From Haematobia irritans (Eukaryota > Arthropoda > Insecta > Diptera > Muscidae): 64,000 nucleotides of DNA. The stretch covers positions 93,501,248-93,565,247 of the forward strand of contig NC_134398.1 in the NCBI RefSeq assembly GCF_050003625.1. The letters run 5' to 3'. The position numbers and the translations under genes are program-made. How positions within the stretch are numbered: the stretch's first letter is position 1; each line of letters starts with the position of its first letter. The notes under the pieces are model-generated. The model did no database searches. It was not told where the DNA came from and saw only the letters and a program-made list of their open reading frames with translations. Of the stretch, positions 14,153 through 24,137 are shown piece by piece.

Positions 14153-14686
14153 TTACAATTTCCAAATGTTAGTTGTGCTGACAAATATCATTGATATGTT
14201 TGTTGATAGAACCACCCGCTTTCGGTTGGCAAATAATTCGGTTGAGGCAACGAATTTGATTTCTGGGTGTATCAACACCGAATTGGCCAATATCGTGCGC
14301 TGGATTGGCGCACACGACCAGTGGGTGGGACGAGAGGGCAAGGAGTAAACGGACGAGAAGTTGTTGAGCTTTTTGTTTATTGTCAACCGTACACACACAG
14401 GTAGCTCGTTTTCCAATAAATTTTGGTCTGCGGTAGATAAGCTGGTTAGTGCATTATTTATGTCGAATTTCCCTGCCAATATTTTTTGAATTTGGAGGCG
14501 CTTCTGAGAATCCCCACTACGTCGAAAACAGACGTATACGATATCCAAAACTCCTCGGAAAAGCGCCGTCACTATTGAGAAGTTGTACCACGTCAAGTTA
14601 CTACAAAAAAGTATCGCATGAGTGCAATTATTAGGTGCCCTTCTGGATACATTTAGAAGGACGCCAATAAGAGCCCCTTCAAACAA
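14153..14686 (-). other. unassigned 177-codon minus-strand open frame
   Basis: One ATG-to-stop frame of 177 codons in a locally GC-richer patch. It has no recognisable domain, no signal peptide and no convincing transmembrane segment. Composition (Ser, Leu, Asn, Thr) does not look like a conserved globular protein. A second frame is open across 14169-14396 on the same strand and others on the plus strand, which argues for reduced stop density and not coding. It may be part of an LTR or leader of an unrecognised element. I do not claim that it is a gene. Confidence 0.25.
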
Positions 14687-15217
14687 TCAGACAAAGTGCA
14701 TTTTAAGATAGTTGTAAAAGAATCATTGTGGTCAAGTAAACACGATTGTTTAGATGTTTATTAATTTTATTAAACATTTATAAATTCTCATAAATATAAC
14801 AAATATAACATTTATACGATTATCACATCACATTTAACATATTTTTATGCATTAATAAAAGATTGATGTTGAGTTACAAGTTGCAAGTTACATGTTGTAG
14901 CGTCTATCAGCCAGTGCTTTTATTCCCAATGGAGGCAGAGTGTCTGGAAAAATATTTGAAAAACTATCATTTTATTCCATTTGGAAAGTCAAAAATTGTT
15001 CACCAATATACCTTTCACAATTTTAAGCGAAATAACTATGTTTTCAGCACTTCATTATCATTTTTATGTAAATAAATTATAAGAAGCTAGTTGTACTTGG
15101 TGTTTTACAAAACATGAAATGGCTCTTTTAACAATAGTGATGGCAAAATACTATCACAGTTGGCGATTGTTGCAGTGTCACTTACGAGTCTGTGGTTGCG
15201 ATGAGGATGAAATGGAA
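14687..15217. other. unassigned AT-rich DNA
   Basis: No feature recognised. A run of ATAAATATAAC-type words around 14770-14830 is low-complexity. Confidence 0.5.
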
Positions 15218-15820
15218 TGTTGAAATAGTTGACTTTTACTGTTTGTAACATTCTAAATTGATATCGTTATCGTACTAGAGATATACAGTAATCCCTCGAT
15301 TTACGTCGTGATTGGTTCCGGAATTTGACGACGTTAATCGAAACGACGTAAACCGAATTAAAAATTGCTCATACTTATTCCTAAGTCCATTTATGTATGT
15401 ATGTGTGTGTACATAATAAAAAATCTTCAAAAATAAAGGCAATTCAGTAAGAATTTCAGAAAAAAAATGTTTCGATGTCATCATCGTTGACACTTATTGT
15501 ACTTATGGAAGGCGTTTTTTATAATGTGGGCAAAAAAGTCGACGACGTAAATCGAATGGCGTCGTAAATCGAAGTTTGAAGGAACAAAAAATTTGACGAC
15601 GTAAATCGAAACAACGTAAACCGAGACGACGTAAATCGAGGGATTACTGTATTCATGTTATCGATCGATTATCATTTATCTTATGCTTATGTTATTTTAG
15701 TCTTTGTTATCTCATCCTTTTTCCGGTTTAAGTAATTGATCAAATAAGTCCTCTTTGTCAATAACGATTTTTTGTTTATTAATCCGTACTTTAACACAAA
15801 TTCCACGGCGTTTTTATACA
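15218..15820 (+). repeat. Copia-type 5' LTR, interrupted by a MITE
   Basis: The right edge is firm: the sequence ends ...TTTTTATACA directly before a Copia-type primer site. The left edge, TGTTGAAATAG at 15218, is inferred from the TG start and the expected length. Without the inserted MITE (15286-15649 plus one TA) the LTR would be about 237 bp, close to the length of Drosophila copia LTRs. No 3' LTR is present in the window. Confidence 0.5.
15286..15649. mobile_element. pogo/Tigger-like MITE, 364 bp
   Basis: The left end CAGTAATCCCTCGATTTACG and the right end are inverted repeats matching over 25 bases (through GTCGT), flanked by TA duplications (15284-15285 and 15650-15651). Internal sequence repeats the word GACGTAAATCGA several times near the right end. 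Terminal sequence and TA target fit pogo/Tigger-type elements of the Tc1/mariner superfamily. There is no transposase. Confidence 0.88.
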
Positions 15821-15834
15821 GGTTATGGGCCCAG
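15821..15834 (+). promoter_or_regulatory. Copia half-tRNA (initiator Met) primer binding site
   Basis: GGTTATGGGCCCAG is the exact complement of the anticodon arm of initiator tRNA-Met (CUGGGCCCAUAACC). Copia elements prime reverse transcription with an internal cleavage product of this tRNA and not with its 3' end. It directly follows the LTR and precedes the gag ATG by 36 nt. Confidence 0.88.
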
Positions 15835-15870
15835 AAAGACGGTATTACTAAACATCTGCAGTTTTTGAAA

Positions 15871-16063
15871 ATGGCAACTGATTTTAAATTAGTGGTGGCT
15901 AAACTGAATGCCAATAATTTTTTCACTTGGAAAATTGAAATGATGCTTATTGGAATGCAGAACTGCAATAGAAATGTGGAGCAGCCTTCAAAATTACCAC
16001 GAAAGAAAATCTTTGAGCTATAAAGTCAGCGTTATAAGGAGTACATGTACACGGACGAAAAAG
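15871..16063 (+). pseudogene. Copia gag amino-terminal fragment
   Basis: The ATG at 15871 opens a frame with KLVVAKLNANNFFTWKIEM, the start of Copia-type Gag (UBN2-like family). An internal deletion and frameshift near 15955 bring in a later Gag block, AIEMWSSLQNYHERKSLSYKV. The element ends at about 16063, where an AT-rich repeat begins; protease, integrase, RT and RNase H are absent. Confidence 0.75.
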
Positions 16064-16340
16064 ACTGTTTTTCATATGTTTGGGTGTAAAAATTATATGT
16101 TTGGAACTCAAATTTTTAAACACAATATTTTTAAGTGCAAGCATATAATGTTCATAAACTAGCATTACATGTTTGGGACATATATGTTAATATGTTAGAA
16201 CATATTATGTTTGGGACATAAAATGTTTGTAAATATAATATGCTTGGATGCAACCATATATTAATTTAGAAATAGACTATAAACATATATGTGTTTAGAG
16301 AGTGAGACATAAAGTTAAATAATGAATGTAACCAATTATT
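16064..16340. repeat. AT-rich dispersed repeat with CATATGTTTGGG words
   Basis: Variants of TATGTTTGGGACATA and ATATAATGTTCAT recur four or five times in both orientations. It sits exactly between the broken Copia gag and the LINE 5' end, so it is probably an inserted MITE-like repeat. No TIR or TSD was established. Confidence 0.45.
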
Positions 16341-16442
16341 ATTCAACCGTCGAACGGAACGGACGTGTTTTTTAATAGCGGATAAACTCATCGTAATAGG
16401 TACCTACTAAGAATTTCAAGTGTGGTGGGATATTAAGCCACC

Positions 16443-17375
16443 ATGCAGCGAAATGCAAAGTCATCCACTGGGTTGCTAACTTCAGGGCCCAGTGGACGGG
16501 TATCGACTGGAGTTATAAATTTGGGTAATGACCAAGAGTTAGGCCTAATTAGTCGACCTGTGGATGGGTCGACAGGTGGCGACACTTTGACAAGTCGTAC
16601 TTTTTCTAAGGTAACGACATCAAAAGGAGGTAATCCCTCACGAAAGAGATTCAAGGAACGCAGAAATGCTTTGTTTATCCTAAAGAAGTTAGGATCAGTC
16701 GACCCAAGCACGCTGTCGGCTAAACAAAGCGATTCCTTAAAATGGGCTCAAGGAATTCTTGAGGCTGGAAAAGGGAACGAGTTGCTAAAGACAGCCTTGT
16801 GATGGCTATCATCAATAAAGGAGCATTGGACGTACCGGCTAGACCTAGAGCACATGCGTGGATACCTACAAACCCTTCTGACCCTGAATCTATTTTAAAT
16901 AGACTGAAACGATGCAATCCAGATCTTCCAACAGCTGATTGGAAGGTTGGCCGTTTGAATGAAGTGGATGGACCAAGACGGCATGCAGTGTTTATATTGA
17001 ACGCTCAGTCTTTGCCACATCTAGCAAAGTCCCAGGGCCGTGTATGTTATGGCTTTCATCCAAATGAAGGTATATAAAAACGATCAGCTAAAGGATTCAG
17101 AAATGGACAAGCCTCTGTCTGAATCAGAAGTAAGCGGATCCTCTTGCGAAGTCGAGGGAGATACCAAAGTTGAAGACATGGATAGACACCGTATGCGAGA
17201 GGAGGTTTCTATTGCCTCAGAACTCACCAAAGTTGAACCTATGATTATTGCGAGAGTCACCGAGATCCGATGTGAAGAGGACATTCTTGATGACTCGATT
17301 GAAGCGGCTGTTGTGACGGTTGTTGAAAATCTCGATGGTCCTACGGATCCTCCAGATAAATCTTCATCATTGTAA
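16443..17375 (+). pseudogene. LINE ORF1 (Gag-like), copy L2
   Basis: It starts at an ATG in good context (GCCACCATGCAGCG). The amino-terminal part is basic and Ser/Thr/Gly-rich and ends prematurely at 16802, because about 0.3 kb present in L3 (around 57697-58055) is mostly missing here. The remainder is open at 16799-17077 and 17040-17375 in different frames. The part from 17040 is acidic and Glu/Ser-rich and ends 41-56 nt after the ORF2 start candidates. No CCHC zinc knuckle is visible. ORF1 proteins of this kind bind element RNA. Confidence 0.7.
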
Positions 17376-18405
17376 GGCTGCATGTGCTGTCTTAAAAGTT
17401 CTCCTGATGAAAGGGGATATAGATATAGTTCTTATTCAAGAACCATATGTTTATAGAAACAAAATACGTGAATTAAGTACTCCGGGGTTCAAACTATTGC
17501 AGTATACTGGTAATGATGTAAATCGAGCCTGTATAATTGCTAAAAACGAGCTTAACTTGTTTCTGCTTCCTTCAATGTGCAATGCAGACACTGTCGTTGC
17601 CAATTTAGAAATAGCCAAATGCAAATATTGGGTATCTTCGGTCTATATGGGACATGACAGGGAGATGCCTCCATGTGCCGTTAAGACCTTAGTTGAGGAG
17701 TCACTGAAAACAAAGACGAAACTCATTATGGGATGCGATGCGAATGCGCATCATACTATATGGGGAAGTAGTGATACTAATGCAAGGGGAGAGTCGCTAA
17801 TAGAGTTTATTTTGCGTACTAATCTGGTAGTTTGCAACAAGGGAGATGCCCCAACCTTTGTCACTAAAAACAGGCAAGAGGTTTTGGACATCACCTTGGC
17901 CTCGCAAGAACTGAATGAAATGATATCTGAGTGTTATGTTTTAAGTGAACACAGCTTCTCAGATCATCGCTACATCAGTTTCAAATTTGATGTTCATACC
18001 ACCAAGACCACATTTCCGCCAAATGTTAGGAAAGCTGACTGGAATAGGTAAAGGGAATCGTTCAATATGATGATACCGGAAATACCAGAGACAAATATGA
18101 GCACTGTGCAAGTTATCGAACACGCAGTGGAGAGGATTACTAAGGCCTTCAACATTTCACTGAAAGCTGCATGCCCTAAAGGGAAGCCAAGGGGGAAAAA
18201 TCGGCCGCCATGGTGGACTACGGAGTTAAGTAATATGAGGAAATCCTACAGCAAGCTCTTTAACAAAGCAAAGTCCACAAGAGCTCCGGAGGATTGGGAC
18301 ACTTACAAGATGAATCTGAGAGCATATAAACGAGAACTGAGAAGGTCTCAACAAAACTCTTGGGATGATTACTGTATCAGTATTGAGAATACGTCAAAGG
18401 CTTGA
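17320..18405 (+). pseudogene. LINE ORF2 endonuclease domain, copy L2
   Basis: An apurinic/apyrimidinic-type endonuclease: LRILQINLHHC (catalytic Asn), IQEPY (catalytic Glu), GCDANAHHTIWGS (Asp, Asn), DITLAS, and SDHRYI (Asp, His) near residue 215. The start may be the ATG at 17320 or 17335; both overlap the end of ORF1 in another frame. A single in-frame stop at 18049-18051 interrupts the ORF after residue 243. The frame then continues (WWTTELSNMRKSYSKL) to 18405, where a deletion shifts it into the RT part. The enzyme nicks target DNA to prime reverse transcription. Confidence 0.88.
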
Positions 18406-18681
18406 TGGAATTACTCCGGCGGAGTTACAGGCAGTGGCTGAAAGAAATATCCCCTGGTTGACGGTGATATATAAACGATGTGTAAACTTAGCATATATTC
18501 CAGAAAAGTGGAGAGAATCAAAAGTCGTTTTCATACCTAAAGCGGGAAAAGCCTCTCACTCGAATGCGAAGGATTTCCGACCAATCAGCTTATCATCATT
18601 CCTACTTAAGACTCTGGAGAGGATGATATTTATCTTAGAACTAGCTTCGATTCAAGTTTGCTCTCGAAACGACAACATGCA
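18385..18681 (+). pseudogene. LINE RT, amino-terminal piece, copy L2
   Basis: It contains LDGITPAELQAV, WRESKVVFIPKAGK and DFRPISLSSFLLKTLERM, the entry motifs of non-LTR RTs. Compared with L1, sequence between the endonuclease linker and this point is deleted. It is broken at 18681 by errantivirus A; the RT palm with YADD resumes at 24138. Confidence 0.88.
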
Positions 18682-19043
18682 AATTATAACATTCGGTCGT
18701 TTTTAGTTTAAAAAAATATAATTTTATTTATTATTCATTTTTCAACTTATGTTTTACAATGCTGGACTTAAACTGAATGCTTAATATCTACCACCATTAC
18801 TTTTCATTTCTGTTTCAATATTATCGTAGACGCAACGTTAGCTAAATTATGTTCCCATGCCGTTGCAATATATATAGAATATCGGTTTACAATTTGGGTG
18901 ACCGTTGATTCAGCATTTAATAACAGCGCGTGTATGAATCAAACAAAAAAAATATTATAGGTATGGGGTAACATACCTTAACTCATACCTTAACTTCAAA
19001 CATACAAAAAAATATTACAGGTATGGGATAGCATACCTTAACT
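18682..19043 (-). repeat. 3' LTR of errantivirus A
   Basis: A 362-bp copy of the LTR at 23771-24133. On its inner side is the polypurine tract. It contains two diverged copies of an ATTACAGGTATGGGATAGCATACCTTAA-type module near the element's 5' LTR edge. Confidence 0.95.
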
Positions 19044-19053
19044 CCTCCCCCTG
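19044..19053 (-). promoter_or_regulatory. polypurine tract of errantivirus A
   Basis: Minus strand CAGGGGGAGG directly before AGTTAAGG, the start of the 3' LTR. It is the expected plus-strand primer position. Confidence 0.8.
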
Positions 19054-19099
19054 TAAAATCAATCGTCCCGATTGTTAGAAAGTTGGGAGTTCGTTTGAG

Positions 19100-20596
19100 C
19101 TACAAAATCTTTGAGAAGTTTTTTTCACTAGTAGAAGTTTTTGATTTGATTTCTTCGTTAACTACTTTTACAATATTAACGTCTGAGTCAGATTTACTTT
19201 TGTACTTGTAAATAAATAAGCAAATTAAAAATATTAATAGGATAAATAATCCGATATTAGTAGAAAGCATTACGTTTCCTTTGGTAGATATTAAATTTAT
19301 TTTATCAATATTATTAGCTTGTAAACTTTTCATCAATTCTAAAGATAACACTTCTTCGACTAGTGATTTATTGGAAGACATTTGTAAAAGGGGTGGAAGG
19401 GGTTTGAAATTTCTTTTGAAACGAATGTCTATCTTTATTGATTCATTATGGAATTGTATTAAATATGTTCCCGATAGTTTATAACTTTTGTCTTCGGATA
19501 TTTCAATGACTCCGTCAAATTTATTCAAGAAAATAGTTCCCGGATATAATTCTTCTGTTTTAGGAACGTTATTATTAATAAAAGTACAATTATTAATAAA
19601 AGTACAATTATGAGCTTTGTTTCTGAAAAGTGATGGTACACAATTATTTTCGCTTGTATCTATGAGATTATCATTACTGCAAATACATAATTTATTGATC
19701 TCAGTACAATTAGTTTTGATTTCAAATATTTTGTTCTTACATTTAATTACAATATATGTATTAATTTTTATGATTGTATTATTTTGTTTAACAGGCTTAA
19801 TTAGTATTTTCTCACAATTTGTGTGGTCTATTGATGGCAAGTTAATTATATAGATTAGTGATGAGTGATCAGAAGCGATTTTAATCGTTGCGAATCCTAA
19901 TGCTTCCTCTAAATTATTATATGGAAATTCTTCTACATCCAAAAAATCTTTTATTTCATTAATTTCCTTTTCAGACAGTATAAACGAATTTACTATCCCT
20001 ACCTTAGCCCATTGCAGAGCATATTCTATATTTGTTAGTTCGGTTTTTAAAATGTTTATTTTTGATCTTATAGAATCCTCTATAGTTCTTTGAATTTCTC
20101 CTAAGGATTGGAACGTCTTTAAAATATTGTTCGTAGTATTAGTCAGTAGGTTTATTCTTTCTATTATATCCTTATTTATTATCCTCTGTCTTGCGTTATT
20201 TCCCAATAGTCCGTTTATCTTTTGTACTACAATATTATGATCGTCATAGTCTGGTGAACCAGCAATCCATTTCCAGGCTGATCCCAGTATATTAATTGAA
20301 CGTTTGGTCCTTGGTTTAATTTTTCTTAACTGCTCATTCAACTGGTCAATGTCGTGTAGTAAAAATGGTAGTATGGAACTGTTTCGTAAAATTTTCTCAT
20401 GAATTTCATTTTTCAGGTTGTCAATGGTTCGTCCGTATTTGTCCAGTTCAATAATGTGAATTAGTTTAAAATTTCCGTTTTGAATTTTAGCTTGTCCTAT
20501 ATGGACTGTTACTAGTTGTGAAGTGGAGTAGTCTAGTATTTGCACTTCAGCTTTACAAATTGTGAAAAATATAAGCAGTAGTATCATAGAAGCCAT
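19100..20596 (-). CDS. env: errantivirus A Env (baculovirus F-like envelope glycoprotein)
   Basis: An uninterrupted frame of 498 residues. A hydrophobic amino-terminal signal segment (about residues 3-16, ending in CKA) is followed by an ectodomain with a furin-type site RTKR at residues 96-99. Just after it comes the conserved SINILGSAWKWIAGSPD block found in errantiviral and baculoviral F proteins, which is the fusion-peptide region. Several Asn-x-Ser/Thr sites and a Cys-rich region (about 285-345) precede a transmembrane helix near 442-462 and a tail of about 36 residues. The ATG lies directly behind a 3' splice-site-like TTTTTTTCAG, which fits expression from a spliced mRNA. Env would give infectivity among insect cells. 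The source element lacks gag and RT, so only Env and integrase frames remain. Confidence 0.93.
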   Translation of the reverse strand: MASMILLLIFFTICKAEVQILDYSTSQLVTVHIGQAKIQNGNFKLIHIIELDKYGRTIDNLKNEIHEKILRNSSILPFLLHDIDQLNEQLRKIKPRTKRSINILGSAWKWIAGSPDYDDHNIVVQKINGLLGNNARQRIINKDIIERINLLTNTTNNILKTFQSLGEIQRTIEDSIRSKINILKTELTNIEYALQWAKVGIVNSFILSEKEINEIKDFLDVEEFPYNNLEEALGFATIKIASDHSSLIYIINLPSIDHTNCEKILIKPVKQNNTIIKINTYIVIKCKNKIFEIKTNCTEINKLCICSNDNLIDTSENNCVPSLFRNKAHNCTFINNCTFINNNVPKTEELYPGTIFLNKFDGVIEISEDKSYKLSGTYLIQFHNESIKIDIRFKRNFKPLPPLLQMSSNKSLVEEVLSLELMKSLQANNIDKINLISTKGNVMLSTNIGLFILLIFLICLFIYKYKSKSDSDVNIVKVVNEEIKSKTSTSEKNFSKIL

Positions 20597-20626
20597 GTTC
20601 TGAAAAAAATTATTTTAAATATTTGA

Positions 20627-22057
20627 TTATGTTTTAATATTGTCTTTATGAATTATTCTGTCACGAAATTTAATATTTATCTTATTACCTAAATCTTCCT
20701 TAACTATTTGCTTTTTAAATCGTGGTAATAACTTATTCCTTTGTCCTATGATTTTCTCGTAAACCGTGTCACCTGGTTGATAAGTTTTTATTCGATTATC
20801 ATTGTTCCGTAACAACATTTTTTCTTGAGCTTTTTTTAGAATTTCTACTAAGTTGTGTTCTATCTTATTAAACAGTATATCTGTGGGTTTACTTTGTGTG
20901 ACCGAATGGATGGTTTTATTGTATTGTTGAGCCGCTCTATAGAATGTTTCTTTATCTCCCAATAAGTGAAATTCGTCCTTGATACATCTAGCTATTTCTA
21001 TTAAGGTAGAATGGACTCTTTCTACTTGTCCATTGGTTGTATTTTGGCGAGGTGTGCAATAATATAGTTCAATACCTAATCTGTGCAATAAAGATTTAAA
21101 CTGCGGACTACAAAAGCCTGGTTCGTTGTCGAGTGTTATTTTTTTAGCATTTGGAAAGCCCTGTAGTAATTCTAAAAGTTTTTCTCCTAGGTTAGTCTTA
21201 TCTTCAATATCCTTAATTATTAAAAATTTCGAATACGAATCAATACAAGTTAGAAATTTTAATCCTTCTGCATAAAAAATGTCAACATTAAGGTACTCCC
21301 CCTCCTTGTTAGGAATTGGAGCCTCTCCAATTGGAACTTTTTGTGGATGTCTATTATATTTATTTTTATTACATATAGAACAATGCCTGATATATTCCTT
21401 AAAGTGGTCTGCCATTTTTGGCCAATAGTACTGTTTATATACTTGTTTATGGGTTTCTTTACAACTTCGATGAGCTCGCGAATGTGTTTCCTTTATTATA
21501 CTTTGTTGGTCGTCTTCATTTATTACATCAATAGGAAATATGCGGGTAAATACAAACTTATTTGAAAATACGCCTTTTACAGTTTCTTTAAAATCATATA
21601 AATCTTCCGGTATACAGTGTATCGCTGTCACTAAATTTGGATTGATATATTGCAAAAGAATGGATTTTAGATTTTCCCTAGTATCGTATTCAATAATATG
21701 ACGAGTCCTTCCGAGTCCTACTATCATTTGATGTAATGAAAAATTTGACTTGCTTAGCAAGATTTGTTGCTTAAATTCATTTAAAGGTTTTGATGTTTCG
21801 GGAATGTTAAAATTATCACTACTTTCTGTAGAATGTTGGGTGTCCTGCAAAGAGTCTTCGTCCGAAATATTATTTAAATATTGTCGCGAAAGAGCGTCGG
21901 CTACAACGTTAGTAACACCTGGTTTGTAAATCATTTTTGGCGAAAATTCCTCAATAAAGGAACGCCATCTTTTTATTTTTGTATTGGGATTTCGAGTAGA
22001 CACGGCAAAAGTTAATGGTTGGTGATCTGTATGAATTTCTATATTTGAACTACCATA
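20627..22057 (-). pseudogene. pol: errantivirus A pol, RNase H end and integrase
   Basis: Starting at the MITE border the frame continues the RNase H (SSNIEIHTDHQPLTF, then VADALSR). It then gives integrase: zinc-finger HSRAHRSCKETH...CSICNKNKY, first catalytic Asp in LNVDIFYAEG, second in TLDNEPGFCS, Glu in NGQVERVHS. The stop is at 20627, 31 nt before the env ATG. The segment is open, but its amino-terminal continuation is separated by 1.4 kb of MITE, and RT is deleted. Part of the predicted amino terminus of the open frame (22058-22105) is MITE sequence, not pol. Confidence 0.9.
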
Positions 22058-23493
22058 CACCCAGATAAAAGTGCCTTCGAAACTAAAGGAAAAATTTTTC
22101 ATCAATATAGTTTATCCATTTTATTTCCATTAAGGTAAATTTTTGTGAGAAATAATAAAATTTACTCGTTTCAGTAAAAAAATCCTAAACTGTAAGCAGT
22201 TAGGAATAGTTCATTAACTAGAATAAGGCATGGAATTTTACTCATACTATTTTCTTCGCTGGGTATAAGAATTTACTACTGAACAAGAAAATTTTATTCA
22301 CCGATAACAAAGCATTCGTAAAAATTAACAAAAAACGAACTAAAACCAAGTTTCCTCAAAATTAGTAAAATTTCTTATAAAATGATAATTGCGACTTCCT
22401 TTATAATAGAAAGTTTTTCATATATACGAACAACACTTGGCATAGAAAAATATTTTAGTTCATTCGTACTAAGAAGTATGCAATCCTTTCAAAACTTAAG
22501 GAAACACACTTGTTAGAATGTAGGAAATTTTCCTATATTTCTATTGTCTACCTGTAATCGATACCTGTCATCGCAATCGATGTGTTTGCGCGTGGGTGTA
22601 ATCGATATGTTTGCGCGTGGGTTGTTTTTTTAGTTGGAATCGCGTTGTTGTGGTATACGGAAAGATTGTTAAAAAATAATATGGTAAAATAATATAATAA
22701 ATAAAAAATAAAATATATAAAATATTTATTATTTTAAATTAGTGAGAAAAATTTTCTTTTTTTGAAAATAAATCTATCAATGTTCGTGATGGTATATAAA
22801 GAAAGAAAACACCAGCAGAATAACAACCCTTTCATTTGTCTTCATTTTGGAATCTTCAATTATCAGGTAATATTCAGTGACGCTAACCTTTTGTAACAAA
22901 AATGGTTTATGATTTTTTATATTTGTAGGTATTGAAATTGTAAAAGGAGGACAAAATCGTTAGGCAGCAACTTATTAAAAATGAAAAGTACAAGAAGAAG
23001 AAAAAGTGCGTTTTACAGTTGATAATATCACATGGAAATTGGAAACAGCGGAATAATAAACTAATATTTCAAGGAGATTCGATGCCGTTGATTCTTAATA
23101 AATATATTCAATATATTAATAAAACATGTCTTTTATTGAATATAAAATTGCTTATATAAATAAATAAAATTGTATTTAAAAACGAAGGTAAGCAGTTCTA
23201 ATTATGAAGTAAAAGTTTTACCACAAATGTGTAAGATTTGTCCATGTGAATGAAAAAATTTCAATAAAATCATTCCATATATGAATTCAAATCAGTTAAA
23301 TTTTTTCATTCTGTAGTATAGTGGTACATAAATATAGGAAAATGTTAACTAATATATGGAATGCATTATACCTAATTTCTACGAAAATCACATCGTTCAA
23401 ACAAATAAAAATGTCTTTGGCGCTATACGAAGTTCAACTTTCTTCACAATGAGTTCATTTTAACTTAAAGAAGGGGTCACTTTTTTCTGGGTG
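22058..23493. mobile_element. TA-flanked non-autonomous element (CACCCAG ends), 1436 bp
   Basis: The ends CACCCAGATAAAAGTGCCTTC and CACCCAGAAAAAAGTG-ACCCCTTC (reverse strand) are imperfect inverted repeats flanked by TA (22056-22057 and 23494-23495). Removing the element and one TA restores a continuous Asn-Tyr-Leu-Tyr-Gly-Ser-Ser reading in RNase H, which verifies the boundaries. The interior is AT-rich with no transposase; near 22560-22625 the words TAATCGAT and GTTTGCGCGTGGGT are duplicated. The TA target suggests the Tc1/mariner group. Confidence 0.88.
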
Positions 23494-23495
23494 TA

Positions 23496-23744
23496 TAAAT
23501 AATTTCTTAAATTCTTTAAAGCCCAAACAATGGCATAAAGCTCTTTTTCATTAGTCGCATAGTTGCGTTCGGTTGAATTTAAAGTTTTTGATATAAATGT
23601 AATCGGATTACCGTCTTGGCTAAGAACAGCACCTATTGCTTCATTAGAGGCGTCGGTGGTAAGGACAAATGTTTTATTAAAATCAGGTTGCACTAATTCT
23701 ACCTGTTCGGAAAGTATTTTTTTCAATTTTTCAAAAGTTAACAC
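23496..23744 (-). pseudogene. pol: errantivirus A pol, RT/RNase H junction fragment
   Basis: Contains [37 protein letters not shown] and [14 protein letters not shown], the RNase H-like region following the RT in Gypsy elements. Upstream it runs within 10 nt into the primer binding site because gag, protease and RT are deleted. Downstream the frame enters the MITE at 23493 and stops. Confidence 0.9.
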
Positions 23745-23753
23745 ACCTTGTTC

Positions 23754-23771
23754 ATCCCGGTTGAGCCCCCA
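23754..23771 (-). promoter_or_regulatory. primer binding site, tRNA-Pro type (errantivirus A)
   Basis: Minus strand TGGGGGCTCAACCGGGAT matches the complement of the tRNA-Pro 3' end (TGGGGGCTCGTCCGGGAT) at 16 of 18 positions, with its first T shared with the LTR end. Confidence 0.75.
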
Positions 23772-24133
23772 ATTATAACATTCGGTCGTTTTTAGTTTAA
23801 AAAAATATAATTTTATTTATTATTCATTTTGCAACTTATGTTTTACAATGCTGGACTTAAACTGAATGCTTAATATCTACCACCATTACTTTTCATTTCT
23901 TTTTCAATATTATCGTAGACGCAACGTTAGCTAAATTATATTCCCATGCCGTTGCAATATATATAGAATATCGGTTTACAATTTGGGTGACCGTTGATTC
24001 AGCATTTAATAACAGCGCGTGTATGAATCAAACAAAAAAAAATATTATAGGTATGGGGTAACATACCTTAACTCATACCTTAACTTCAAACATACAAAAA
24101 AATATTACAGGTATGGGATAGCATACCTTAACT
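23771..24133 (-). repeat. 5' LTR of errantivirus A
   Basis: 363 bp, nearly identical to 18682-19043, with the right border fixed by the TGCA duplication at 24134-24137. Confidence 0.95.
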
Positions 24134-24137
24134 TGCA

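Larger units (their letters stand above)
16341..18681 (+). mobile_element. LINE copy L2, 5' part (family L; ORF1, endonuclease, RT start)
   Basis: The left edge (ATTCAACCGTCGAACGG) is the same as in copy L3 (57265), so both probably have complete 5' ends. The part ends at 18681 where errantivirus A inserted, and the copy resumes at 24134. A possible 7-bp target duplication ACCAATT flanks the whole copy (16331-16337 and 26224-26230). Presence of a terminal RNase H and a short-repeat tail suggests the I/LOA part of the non-LTR tree; this is an inference. Confidence 0.88.
18682..24133 (-). mobile_element. errantivirus A (Gypsy with Env), internally deleted, inserted in LINE L2
   Basis: A minus-strand LTR retrotransposon with LTRs at 23771-24133 (5') and 18682-19043 (3'). 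Both have AGTTA...AATT ends, the usual errantivirus termini. The 4-bp duplication TGCA (18678-18681 and 24134-24137) matches the uninterrupted site in LINE L1. The LTRs differ at about three positions plus one homopolymer indel, so the insertion is young. Gag, protease and almost all RT are gone: RNase H sequence begins a few bases after the primer site. The RNase H region is split by a TA-flanked MITE (22058-23493). Integrase and Env frames are open. Confidence 0.93.

Noticed and set aside
19281..19853. Plus-strand ORFs of 67 and 78 codons
   Set aside because: Shadows of the minus-strand env frame.
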